This document shows positions 23,331-34,499 of a DNA stretch of 64,000 nt, in pieces. Origin of the DNA: Begonia masoniana (lineage: Eukaryota; Streptophyta; Magnoliopsida; Cucurbitales; Begoniaceae); contig CM039508.1 in NCBI GenBank assembly GCA_022432975.1, positions 30,135,008-30,199,007 of the forward strand, given 5' to 3'. A program made the position numbers and the translations under genes. Each line of letters starts with the position of its first letter. Position 1 is the stretch's first letter. The notes below the pieces were generated by a model. It was not told the DNA's origin, ran no database searches, and saw nothing but the letters and a program-made list of their open reading frames with translations.

Positions 23331-24170
23331 AATGGAAACAATTTCTAGTTTTAGTTCTGTTATCTAACTTAGACTTGTTTAGTTGAGTCTTTCTTTTTTC
23401 TTTCTTTTTCTGGTTGTTACCCTTTACATTATTTCCCTTTACAAATAAACTATTTCTGTTTTTCTTATTCTTTATTTCCAATTCTCTAGCTTTTAAAGTA
23501 GAAATGATTAAGTCCATTTTTGGAACAGTACCAGTATACTTAAGAGTATCTCTTAAAACATGGTATGATTCAGGCAAAGAGTTAAGTAAAATCATAGCAA
23601 GACTATTATCATCAAGACTTTGATCAGTTCCTTTCAATAACAAAGTCATTCTCAAGAAGTCATCAAGATTATCATCAAGGGATTTATTCACATCCATTTT
23701 ATACGCAAATAAAGCACCCTTAAGATATATTAGATTAGGAGTAGATTGTATAACATGCAAAGTTTCAAGTTTACCCCATATATTTACTGGTGTTTCTTCA
23801 CCATCTACCTTTCGTAGCACACTGTCTGACAGACTGAGTGTAACACCTGGTTCTATTAAACCAATTTCTATTCCGTTATTTAATAGTAAGCATGTTGTGG
23901 AGAAAATTGAGAGAAATATTAATTAGGTTAATGAGTGACTAAGTAAGGGCATAGTGGTAAATTGAGAACTTATAATGGATAAACTATTTAAGGAAAGAGG
24001 CTTTGTGATTAATGCACTGTAGCCGCCACTATTTCCTCTATTTTTTCCCTCGGTCTTCAGCTCAAGCAGCAGAGCTCTCTAGGCGATTCTTCCATTCAAT
24101 TTTCTCCCAAACTAGGTTGAGTAAGCTCCCGAGGTAGTTTGCAACACCAAGCACTTTTCCAGGAGACCAG

Positions 24171-26189
24171 GTAAGTGAAGTGTGCTTGTGCTCTCGGGCC
24201 TACATCACAAAACAGTAGGTTTTCTGCATGTTGAATGTTTTCAGTTTTGTCAAGCATTATGTTTTGAAAAAATACGAAAATGAATTTACATGGAATGTAT
24301 GGTAAGGCATGAACAGAACGTATTATGATAGCTGTTAAGGGAATTAATCCGCCCCTTAATTGATGAAGTAGATTTATAACATTGGGAGAGTTGATCCCAC
24401 TCCCAAGGGAACCTGGGGATCATGATAGCTGTTAAGGGAATTAATCCGTCCCTTAATTGATGAAGAGGATTATGACTTTGGGAGAGTTGATCCCACTCCC
24501 AAGGGAACCTGGGGATCATGATAGCTGTTAAGGGAATTAATCCGCCCCTTAATTGATGAGTAGATTTATAACATTGGGAGAGTTGATCCCACTCCCAAGG
24601 GAACCTGGGGATCATGATAGCTGTTAAGGGAATTAATTCGCCCCTTAATTGATGAGTGGATTTATAACATTGGGAGAGTTGATCCCACTCCCAAGGGAAC
24701 CTGGGGATCATGATAGCTGTTAAGGGAATTAATCCGTCCCTTAATTGATGAGTGGATTTATAACATTGGGAGAGTTGATCCCACTCCCAAGGGAACCTGG
24801 GGATCATGATAGCTGTTAAGGGAATTAATCCGTCCCTTAATTGATGAGTGGATTTATAACATTGGGAGAGTTGATCCCACTCCCAAGGGAACCTGGGGAT
24901 CATGATAGCTGTTAAGGGAATTAATCCGTCCCTTAATTGATGAGTGGATTTATAACATTGGGAGAGTTGATCCCACTCCCAAGGGAACCTGGGGATCATG
25001 ATAGCTGTTAAGGGAATTAATCCGTCCCTTAATTGATGAGTGGATTTATAACATTGGGAGAGTTGATCCCACTCCCAAGGGAACCTGGGGATCATGATAG
25101 CTGTTAAGGGAATTAATCCGTCCCTTAATTGATGAGTGGATTTATAACATTGGGAGAGTTGATCCCACTCCCAAGGGAACCTGGGGATCATGATAGCTGT
25201 TAAGGGAATTAATCCGTCCCTTAATTGATGAGTGGATTTATAACATTGGGAGAGTTGATCCCACTCCCAAGGGAACCTGGGGATCATGATAGCTGTTAAG
25301 GGAATTAATCCGTCCCTTAATTGATGAGTGGATTTATAACATTGGGAGAGTTGATCCCACTCCCAAGGGAACCTGGGGATCATGATAGCTGTTAAGGGAA
25401 TTAATCCGTCCCTTAATTGATGAGTGGATTTATAACATTGGGAGAGTTGATCCCACTCCCAAGGGAACCTGGGGATCATGATAGCTGTTAAGGGAATTAA
25501 TCCGTCCCTTAATTGATGAGTGGATTTATAACATTGGGAGAGTTGATCCCACTCCCAAGGGAACCTGGGGATCATGATAGCTGTTAAGGGAATTAATCCG
25601 TCCCTTAATTGATGAGTGGATTTATAACATTGGGAGAGTTGATCCCACTCCCAAGGGAACCTGGGGATCATGATAGCTGTTAAGGGAATTAATCCGTCCC
25701 TTAATTGATGAGTGGATTTATAACATTGGGAGAGTTGATCCCACTCCCAAGGGAACCTGGGGATCATGATAGCTGTTAAGGGAATTAATCCGTCCCTTAA
25801 TTGATGAAGTAGATTTATAACATTGGGAGAGTTGATCCCACTCCCAAGGGAACCTGGGGATCATGATAGCTGTTAAGGGAATTAATTCGCCCCTTAATTG
25901 ATGAGTGGATTTATAACATTGGGAGAGTTGATCCCACTCCTAAGGGAACCTGGGGATCATGATAGCTGTTAAGGGAATTAATCCGTCCCTTAATTGATGA
26001 AGAGGATTTATGACTTTGGGAGAGTTGATCTCACTCCTAATGAAATATTGAGATCAGAATACGATGAATGTGAATGCAACTGATCTGAGAAAGTAGAAAC
26101 TGCATGATTAAGATTTACATTTCAGCATTTCATTTCATGATTGCTTCACTTATTTAGCATTAGGCCAATAGATGAGTTTTGTGATGTAG
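24171..26189 (+). other. Putative LTR-A intron with paired splice-site boxes
   Basis: Donor GTAAGT at 24171 and acceptor ATGTAG at 26189. The box CCTACATCACAAAAC (24199-24213) is the exact 15-nt complement of GTTTTGTGATGTAGG (26176-26190), which covers the acceptor. The intron would be 2019 nt, mostly tandem array. Splicing itself is inferred. Confidence 0.6.
24325..26056. repeat. Tandem array, 18 copies of a 96-bp unit
   Basis: Unit starts are at 24325, 24422, 24518, 24614, 24710 and so on every 96 bp to 25766, then 25863 and 25959. The twelve central copies are almost identical and the edge copies are diverged (GAAGAGG or GAAGTAG variants). Each unit contains two potential hairpins: TTAAGGGA..TCCCTTAA and GGGAG..CTCCC. 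Because 96 is divisible by three, the complementary strand has an open frame of 493 codons; this is a by-product of the array, not a gene. Confidence 0.98.
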
Positions 26190-26659
26190 GTGAAGAAGAG
26201 ACAGCAGGTGTGTTCTCTGAGCTTGCTGAGAATTAGGCAGGTTGGAGGGGTGTATACGTGCATCGATCTGGTGACTGATGGGGCGGTTTAACTGGTGCTT
26301 ATAGAAGTGAAGGTTTAGTGAACCATGATTCATTTTAAGTTTTGTTGAGTTTTCTAATAACAGGAGTGGTTTTAATGTTGTTTGAATACGTTGGTGAGAC
26401 TTTTCTGATAATAGCACTCTGTTGGTTTTAACGTTAGCTCTTACTGGATTTTTGAGTAAATGTAAGGATTTTGGTTGGTTCTGAATGGTTTCAGTGAAGT
26501 AAGCAAATTCCTTTATGTAGTTAGAGTTGTGTGGTATAGCAAAAGAGTAGTTGAAATGTTGCTCTGTTCTCTACCGGTAGATGTTGTCTATCGATAGAAG
26601 TTGGGTGTTTTGTCCACCGGCGGATGTTGGAGGATTGAATCATCCGACTGACGTCACCG

Positions 26660-27060
26660 GAAGATGTCTTCAGTAGAAGTTTTGTCGTTTAGTGATCGGT
26701 GGATGTCGGGTATTAAACCTATCGGATGATGTAATAGAAGTTTTGTCGTTTAGTGATCGGTGGATGTCGGGTATTAAACCTATCAGATGATGTAGTAGAA
26801 GTTTTGTCGTTTAGTGATCGGTGGATGTCGTGTATTAAACCTATCGGATGATGTACTAGAAGTTTTGTCGTTTTGTGATCGGTATACGTAGTTTGTTCTT
26901 TCGGAAGATGTGAGTAAAAGATTTGTCATCTTGTGGTCGGCAGAGGCTGGATGAACGAATCATCCGGCTGACGTCATCGATAGATGCGAGTAGCAAAACT
27001 TGTCGTTTTGCGATCGGCAGAAGTTGGATGAACGATTCATCTGGTTGACGGCATCGGTGG
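26660..27060. repeat. GATCGGTGGATGT repeats in LTR A
   Basis: Three to four copies of a 57-58 bp unit (AGAAGTTTTGTCGTTTAGTG and flanks) at about 26680-26880, followed by two looser copies with GGATGAACGA.TCATC and GACGTCATCG. Related text is present in LTR C at 40560-40870. Confidence 0.8.
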
Positions 27061-27865
27061 AAACCTTCGGTTTTGTTTCTGCCCTTTTCGTTGACTTTAT
27101 TCAGCAGATGATGTGTTTGACTTTTATGAACTTTAAGTATTTCACGCTTAAGCCTTCATCTCTTCCGGCCAAATTATTTTCTTAATATGATTATTCGAAC
27201 ACTGTTTTATAGTTTTGCTTAACTTTGCCTTGCTCAAAGATTTTTCGCTGCAAGTTTTTTTTGTGTTTTTAGCAAACGTTCAAATTTGACTTTCGAGCGA
27301 AATTTTAAATTTGGTCCAAAATTTCCTAGTTATGTTCGGGTTTATGAGTAACGAACTGAGTTTAGAAAACTCGGGTCGTTACACTGAGTACGATTAGGTT
27401 GTATGCCTCCTCATCTATTTCTGACTTCCTGTTTATTTGATCATTAGACCATTTCTTGGTGTCTTGTTCAGGAGCAATGAGGACCTTGTTATGACTTAAC
27501 AAGGCTCTCATCTTCTTTTTCCATGAACCAAAATCCATTTTCCCATCATATGGGATGATTTCAATTCGTGATCCCATAGACAGATACAATATTTGCTTAA
27601 AGAAAAACTTTAAAGAAAACTTTTGATCACCAACATAACAAAAAAAAAAAAAGAAAGGCAAGAAGTTCTTTACTGAACAAAAACAGCAAAAAGAAACTTT
27701 CCAAGAAAAACTTTAAGTTCACAATACTCTGTGCTCAGACCACCAGATCTGAAGCACATGAGGTATATCGAAGTTCCCAAAACCTAGAAACGCGACTGGG
27801 TTTTCTTACTTCGCACAGAACCTCAGAGCATACAAAAAAAAACTCGAATCAGGCTCTGATACCAT

Positions 27866-28374
27866 TGTTATGCTGTTATAAAAACTTTTTCATAAACTCT
27901 AAAGATTCAGTACAGAAAAAAATAAATGAACACCAGATATTTACGTGGTTCGCGCAGATCTCAAACCAAGGTTTGAGATCGACTACTTCCACGGAGCAAT
28001 CGAGAGATATACTATACTATTAGTCAAAAATACACCCTAAAAAATGTAACACATAAAAAATTATACACAGCCACAAAATTTAAAGCGAAAAATAGAAAAT
28101 CATCGAACAAAAAACTCGATCTGCTCTTCCATGAGAAACTCAACTCATGCTCACCAAGAAAATCACACTTCTCTCTGTTGTTCTTTCTCTTCTCTCGCAA
28201 AATAAGTGGTTTCTTTCTCTGTAGATTTTTTGCTCTCTTTCTTTCTTTTTCTCGATCAGACTACACACTTCCCAATCCCTAATCATCACCTCTTCTGATT
28301 TTTTCAGAAGAACTTTATCTTCTTCACCTAACATTTTAAGTAATAGGCTGGGCCTTGCATATTGGGCTTCACAC
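27866..28374 (-). repeat. Copia-2 5' LTR
   Basis: Begins TGTTATGCTG next to the primer site. The outer end is placed near the TTCACA at 28374, but no second LTR is available to fix it. It contains the usual ATTTACGTGGTTCG leader box. Confidence 0.65.
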
Positions 28375-28788
28375 ATTAGAGCTTGTAATTTACATTGTTC
28401 CTAATTGAATTGTGGATGATATATTCTTATCATGAGTAGGCTTGGTGGGTGTTTGAAGAAGTGATGATTGTTCAAAAGCTGTTCTGAAAGACAAATCCCA
28501 CCAATTTTGCCCTTGAGTTATTTGATCTTGACAAAGTATGGCGTCTTATAACCATTGAATTTCTCAATTATTGATTTTCAACTGTAAACATTTGGGGAAG
28601 AAGTTGTTGCTATGGATTGAGCGATTGGATGGGATGGAACTGACTTAGCGATGAGATGAAATTGATCTTTGACTATGGATTGAGTTTGTTTATTAGTCAC
28701 TCGCTTGGACTTTGTTTTAATTTGATTGGCACGAAAGAAAATTAGATTAGAAATCGCTGGAAGAGTTAGGAGAAAGCGTGTTAAAACT
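28375..28788. other. Intergenic stretch between Copia-2 and solo LTR B
   Basis: AT-rich, no supported ORF. It ends with the target duplication AAACT of LTR B. Confidence 0.45.
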
Positions 28789-30472
28789 TGTAACACCTTA
28801 AAAACGTGCAGCAGACATAGGAAGGAAGGATTTCCTTCTCGCTGGAAGATTTTGAAAATTTAGCCGGAAAAATTGACAAAATCGATCGACGTTTTTTATT
28901 AGGATTTGAACTCTTTCCCTATAAATTGGGTAGCTCGGGAAGGGGGAAAACTCACACCAAAAATCAAAGGAAATACCTACATCGCCGGAAATCGCCTCCC
29001 CAAACTCCGACGAAAACCCCCTCCTCGGCCGAAACCCTTGTTTTTTCGCGACCGAGCTCCGGTGTCGACCCGATCTCCGGCCTCGCTCGGCTTCGGCTCC
29101 CTCGGCGACGCCCTCTCGCTCCCTCTCTTCCTTTCTCTCTCTGCCTCTCGCTCCCTCTCTCCCTTTCTTTCTGTTCTCCATCGCGAAGAAGAAGAAGAAC
29201 AGAGGAAGAAGGGTTTTATTTTTTTAAAAATTGAACCAAACCGGTTCATTAATCCTAAGTCGAACCGAACAAATTCTTGGCAACTCAAACCAAACCAAAC
29301 CATAACAGTAAAATCAAACCCAACCGGGCACTGTTCACAACCGGGCACTGTTCATCCGAACCGACCCGAACTCAAATTTGACCCGGCTCAAAATTCGACT
29401 CGAATCGATTTCACATTTTACTGGTAAGGAATTTCTGCCTAAATTCTTATGAAATTGGTTTATTAAAGTGAGAAATTTATATGAATATTTTGTTTAGGTA
29501 GAAATTTTTGAAAGTTATCCGAAGTGATTTAATTCGACCACATCCGACCTACAAGTCACGAAATTAATTGGAATTTCAGAAAATCCCAATAACTTTATTC
29601 GCTCGGAATTCAGGTAAGTGAAAGTACGAGTTTTTCAATATTTTGGCCTACGGCCCTACATCACAATAAATTTTTGTTATTTTTGTATAATTGTTTTATT
29701 ACACGATTTGTTTTATTACACGATTTGATATATGAGCACTCATATTTAGACATTGTTATAGAATAGTTTAAAAGATAAAATTGTAGGACATTTGCTTGTG
29801 TATGAAAATGATGGAATTGACGGCAAAGCTATGAGCTTAAAAGTAAAAGAGGTGGCAACACCTGATTAAAAGTAAAAAAGGTGGCAACACCAAATTAAAA
29901 GTAAAAGATGACGAAGCCATGATGGCCAAGTCTTAAAAGATGGTTCAGGAATGAGATCCAACCAGTATGTAACAGTTAACAGGATTCGGTAAAAGTACAT
30001 GTTTTGCAAATGCACGTATTCTCACTTACTGAGATTGTTTCTCACAGTTTTGTAAATTGTGATGTAGGTGAATTTTTATCTGAGGAAGAAATGGCTCTGA
30101 TCGAGAACCCTCCAGAGGCAATTAAGTATACAGAAGAATGAAATGCTTTTAAAGGAAATTGTGTAAATTAGTATTTTCAAGGATATTTGACGAAAACTTT
30201 GAATAAGCTTTATTAGATTTTATAATGTTTTATGAATTAGTAATTATATTTTTATGATTATCCTAGTTAATTATGTTTAAAAATTTTAAAGTTTCTGCGC
30301 ATTAAATAGTTAGTCATTATTAAAAAAAAAAGAATTTCTAAATATTATGGAATTGAAGTTTTAACGCTCGAATTTAATTTGATAAAATGATTTGGGGAAA
30401 AATTTTAGGGTTTTGAAATTAGGGTTTCGAATTGGGGAATCAAATTGGGGATTTTAAATTAGGGGCGTTACA
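28789..30472 (+). mobile_element. Solo LTR B (1684 bp)
   Basis: Starts TGTAACACC and ends GGGGCGTTACA; flanked by AAACT at 28784-28788 and 30473-30477. It has a TATA-like CCTATAAATT at about 28918, a CT-rich leader, a donor CAG|GTAAGTGAAA at 29614 and an acceptor GATGTAG|GTGAA at 30067/30068. It has the same plan as LTR A without the array. Several leader ORFs (including one of 173 codons at 28906-29427) overlap on both strands, are low-complexity and are not supported as genes. Confidence 0.9.
29614..30067 (+). other. Putative LTR-B intron with paired splice-site boxes
   Basis: CCTACATCACAAT at 29655-29667 is the exact 13-nt complement of ATTGTGATGTAGG at 30056-30068, which spans the acceptor. 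The donor GTAAGT lies 41 nt before the first box. Intron length would be 454 nt. Confidence 0.6.
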
Positions 30473-30477
30473 AAACT

Positions 30478-32399
30478 ATTAAGAAAACGACAAATACCAA
30501 CTCTCGACACTGAGGACACACATCGATTTTTATGGCAAAACAAACCAACTAATAGTAACAAGCGATAACATATTATCCAAAAATAATGAGATTTGCAACA
30601 CTAATTTTTAACAAAAAACCCTCTGCAATAAATAGTAAAAAATCACGGTATCCATAAGCCACTTAATTAAACCTTCCACTATATTACAAATAATGGGTAA
30701 AACCAAAGTTCTCTCTAGATCATCAAACTAGAGAGATACAACAATTTCATTAAGATTAAGCAACAATCTTGGAAGATAACAAAAAATGTAAGAGATGATA
30801 AAGTAGAGGGGCACCAAATTGTAGTCCCATTTTTACCCACTAGACAACCTTAGAATGGTCAAAAAAAATATCCACCGTTCAAAATATACCTCTGGATGTC
30901 ATAAACCCACCGACAAAATTTCAAGACAAATCAATGGTAGAAACTCGAGAAAACTCAATTCTTTTTTAGCTGCTCCTGAAAAATCTAAGAACCCTTTTGT
31001 TTCTCTCTTCTCTCCTTTTTATTTTGTTATCACACAAGGGCATCTTTTGACACAAAGATCTTTTATAATCTCAGCTCAAAATATGGATTGAGACCAAGAA
31101 AAAATATCTTATTATGTGAAAAATACAGTATAAGCGTCTTCAAATTAACGGTTAAATTGAAGAAATGTCCAAACTACTAATAACTAAAATGTAAGGTATG
31201 TTCCATTTGTTCAAAAGAATAGTAATCTATAATAGTTTTACAATCAGTTTTCAGAAGTTCATCTCAACTAAAAAAATTAATTTTCATAGAAATTTTTTGA
31301 AGAAATAGACATAATAGTTATCATAATTGAATAGAACCTTATGAAGTGTCAATCAAGTGAATTAATAATCTAAAAATGATGACCTTATTTGCATAGACAT
31401 ATGACATTAATAAAATAAGACGTGAAACTTGGCATTAACTATTTATAAAAATTAATTGGATGAGAATTAAAAATTAAATTTATTATTTAGAAAACAATTG
31501 CATTTTGATTAGAATAATGATAGAAAAGAACAAGTAAGGAAGTCTTTGTAGTTCAACAGAAAACTATTACGAATAGGTGGGGCATCTGATGGGCAACTTA
31601 ACTGAAGGGCTGTAGGCAGTATAAAACCATAATATTCTCAACCCTAACCCTATTTCTATCATTCGGTGATAGAAAATGATGGCTATTGAGAGAAAAACAC
31701 CGTAGAATCAAGATTTTCAATTTCAACCACGAATAAGAATTTCCTAACACATTAATGTCGAAGATTGTTGATAGTTCTTGAGGATAAATTGATCTCCAAT
31801 CAATTTTGCCTACTTTTTACAAAATTTAGACGTTTAACGTGAGAATCTGATCCCAGATCATGCAATGGCTTGAGACAAAGTTGGATTGGTGTTATTGGAG
31901 TATAAATCCACAAGGGAATCAAAGAGGTCTGACAAAGTTGGATTGGTGTTATTGGAGTATCGAAGCTCTCGCAGAGGCCCACGACTTGTCACAGGGTAAT
32001 GATGAAGAGTAGTAATCTCTTCAACTTCAAAGAGCCATAACTTTTGCTATATGTATCAGAATTTTTGAATTTTTCGTAAAAGATATCAAATCGAAGCTTT
32101 CGTAGAGGCCCACGACTTGTCACGGGTTAATGATAAAGAGTAGTGACCTCTTCAACTTCAAAGGTTTCAGGCCTCAAATTGACAGTTCAAGTTTTTATTT
32201 AATATTTCTTGTATTATTTAATTTTATTAGAATTTCTTTAATCATTAGTATTTATTTTGGATGTAACTCGAATCAGGGATCTTTAGCATTAATGAAATTT
32301 CTTTTGGAAAACTGGGGTTTTAGTTTCTCTTTGGAGGTTTCGGTTTACCCTAGAAAACAATATAGGAATTGTCTATTTTTAGTTGATATCAAACTATAA
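30478..32399. other. AT-rich stretch with decayed repeats
   Basis: No gene seen. A 130-bp tandem duplication is recognisable: a block of about 70 bp containing GAGGCCCACGACTTGTCAC lies at about 31961-32033 and again at 32093-32163. A second short repeat, GTTGGATTGGTGTTATTGGA, occurs at 31882 and 31935. These may belong to an old LTR. Confidence 0.5.
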
Positions 32400-34330
32400 C
32401 AAAGATTCAAAGAAAGGTTGGGTTTTTCAGCAGACACCAATATGGACTTGAAGAGACCTGATAGGGGTCGCCTGACGAAGACATGCGATTGTTCAAACCA
32501 AAGACAATTTGCACGAAGGCAAAGTCGCAGTTGATTGGAGTACATCTTTGCTCACCTAGAGTTGAAGTAGATTTCTCCAAGGCTTAATTGTGCTCGACTA
32601 GGAGACACATGCAGTAGTCCAGACGAGAGACAAATTGCTCAAAGGTCATTAGCGGTTGACCAGACAAGAGAAGTTGACAACCTAAGAATTAATTGAGTGT
32701 CCAACATTTGAAAATAGTCTACCATCACTTGACCAGACATTAAAACTGGTTTTTTAGAGGAGAGGTTGTAGCAGACTAGTTCAGAACTACGATAATCAAT
32801 CAATTTTAATTTTATCTGTAACGGTCATTATGTGGTCAGCTGGGCATGGTTGAGACGAGCTTCACAAAAGTGTGGTAACGGTAATATCACGATCAACCAG
32901 ATTTTAAAACGTCGTTGATTGATGACTCGAGTTTCGAGGATTGCCTATAAATAGATCCACTCGCATTTGTTGTGCAACACAAATGGAATCTTTGAGCAAT
33001 CACTTGAGCACCCTGAGTATTCGAGATTTTGAATCTTCCCACTTAACTTTCATTCATTTACCTTATTTTATTATTTATTACTTGCGAAAGTTAAGTATTT
33101 TTTACCAAACACTTCACTCATTCATTGTTGAGAGTGAAAGCATGTACTCTAAATCTGTAAAGGTAATATTAATGCTCAAAAGATCAATAGAATGTAACCA
33201 GAAGAGTTAAGTGAAAAAGAATCTATAAGAGAGTTTTGTAGCGCAAACTTAGGCTGTTTGATCGAAATGGTTAACAACTAATGTTTGCAACCTTCTTTGC
33301 TCTAACTACTTATCTACTTGTTAGTTGTTTACTTGTTTGTGATAGTAAATAATTATTTGTTCATTGAAATTAACTATCTATGGTTTGCATACTGGTTAAG
33401 TTTTCGATATTTCAAAAAAGCTTAGAACTTAATTCACCCTAATATTAGGTTATTTCGATCTTACAATTAGTATCATAGCTTGGTCTTTTTATATTGTGAT
33501 AAAAAGTAGGAACTTTGTCTCAATTTTATACATATGACTTTTAATATGTACAGTTTACATGTAGAGAGTCAATCTTTCTCTAAGCCACATTTTGTTTTTG
33601 ACAGAAATGATTACACATATTGGAAATATAAGATGAGAATATATGCAATCTATTGATTATGATTTATGCATGTTATTGAAAACAAACCTTGTATTTTAGT
33701 CTAATTTGAAGTTTATGGAAGTGTTTCGAAATTGCCTTTTGAGTTTGACAATATTGATAAGAAAACATTGTGCTTGAATGCTAAGACTATGAACATGTTA
33801 TATTGTGCATTAAATAGGGAGAAATTTAATTGAGTTCAAGAATGTGATAATGCATATGAAATTTGATACTTACTTGAAGTCACCCACAAGGGTACAAATC
33901 GAGTTAAAGAGAATAAATTAAGTTTGTGCATGAATATGATTTATTTCTATGGAAAAGAATGAAACAACTAGTAGAATGTTTACTCATTTCATTAATATTA
34001 CTAATGTTTTCAATGCCCTTCGTAGAACTTCTCCCAATGAAGAGTTGTTGAAAAAACAATTCTTTTTACTAAGTTCTTGTCAACCCAAGGTGACAACAAT
34101 TCAAGAAACACTTGACCTTAAAGTATTGAAAATGAAAGAGTTAATTGAATCTCTAATGATTTGTGAGATCACGATGAAGGCCAATAGACAGGAGGAGTTA
34201 AAAGAAAATAAAGTGTACAAGAGGAAGGACATTGACCTTAAAGCATCCTCAAGTAACCAAAATGAGTTGGACAAAGAGGAAGATTATGAGGAACTACCAT
34301 TCATAACTAGGAAATTCAACTAGTTCTTTC
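32400..34330 (+). mobile_element. Copia-3 remnant on +: LTR end, primer site and gag
   Basis: The LTR-like part ends TTACA at 33465 and is followed by ATTAGTATCATAGC, a decayed iMet primer site. A TATA-like CCTATAAATAGATC is at about 32943. Gag follows: DRNDYTYWKYKMRI near 33600, then an open frame at 33949-34323 with FTHFINITN, QPKVTTIQE and MKELIESLMICEITMKA, closely similar to Copia-1 gag. Stops and frameshifts interrupt the first half. No knuckle or pol of this element is present. The left end is unknown. Confidence 0.75.
33590..34325 (+). pseudogene. Copia-3 gag fragment
   Basis: Collinear with Copia-1 gag from the FDRNDYTYWK segment through the SLMICEITMKANRQEEL segment and the acidic ITRKFN end. 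The 5' half has stops in the expected frame (for example after RIYAIY). The open part starts at 33949. Confidence 0.75.
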
Positions 34331-34499
34331 AACGTCCAAATTTGGAGCCACATGATCAATTGCAGTTTGGGTGCCACGACTCCCTTATTGGAGGTCACGA
34401 TGCCAAGCCTTTTTAGGGCATTTTATGGGGATTTTTCTTGAATGTCCCAAGTTGGCTTCTATCCCAGTTAAGAATTCTAACATATATTTGGTGAGCCCT

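Larger units (their letters stand above)
23839..27383 (+). mobile_element. Solo LTR A (3545 bp) with LTR intron and 96-bp tandem array
   Basis: Starts TGTAACACC and ends GGTCGTTACA; flanked by CTGAG at 23834-23838 and 27384-27388. No internal retrotransposon sequence is present, so it is a solo LTR. Inside are a short exon-like leader, a strong donor CAG|GTAAGTGAAG at 24171, the 18-copy array, an acceptor GATGTAG|GTGAAG at 26189/26190, and then GATCGGTGGATG-type repeats (26660-27060). It is very long for an LTR because of the array. It is probably from the Gypsy superfamily, to judge by the TGTAAC..GTTACA ends, but the superfamily is not proven by coding sequence. Confidence 0.9.
23278..27577 (-). 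pseudogene. Copia-2 gag, split by a solo LTR
   Basis: The N-terminal part lies at about 27384-27577 (start MGSRIEIIPYDGK, then FGSWKKKMRALL) and the C-terminal part at 23278-23833 (WGKLETLH, LLKGTDQSLDD, LNSLPESY, knuckle CFHCDKVGHIKKNC). The two halves meet at the 5-bp duplication CTGAG produced by insertion of the solo LTR 23839-27383. Apart from the insertion, the reading frames are largely open. Confidence 0.9.
21727..28374 (-). mobile_element. Copia-2: truncated Copia element carrying a nested solo LTR
   Basis: Reads on the minus strand from a 5' LTR (27866 to about 28374), a perfect TGGTATCAGAGC primer site (complement of 27853-27864), gag, protease, integrase and the start of the integrase-RT linker (ISRDIIFDE near 22010). 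RT, RNase H and the 3' LTR are missing, so the element is cut at about 21727. A 3545-bp solo LTR (23839-27383) splits gag. Several frameshifts and stops lie in integrase (22040-22700). It is of a different lineage from Copia-1: its gag has a single knuckle, CFHCDKVGHIKKNC. Confidence 0.9.

Noticed and set aside
24286..25767. A 493-codon minus-strand ORF made of fifteen identical 32-residue repeats
   Set aside because: It is the complement of the 96-bp tandem array. The open frame follows from the unit length being divisible by three and free of stops; there is no promoter, codon bias or flanking coding sequence.
24325..26056. Regularly spaced repeats resembling a CRISPR array
   Set aside because: Units are contiguous 96-bp tandem copies without unique spacers, in a plant LTR.
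28906..29427. 173-codon plus-strand ORF and overlapping minus ORFs in LTR B
   Set aside because: Low-complexity CT-rich leader; three frames and both strands are open in the same place and no domain is seen.
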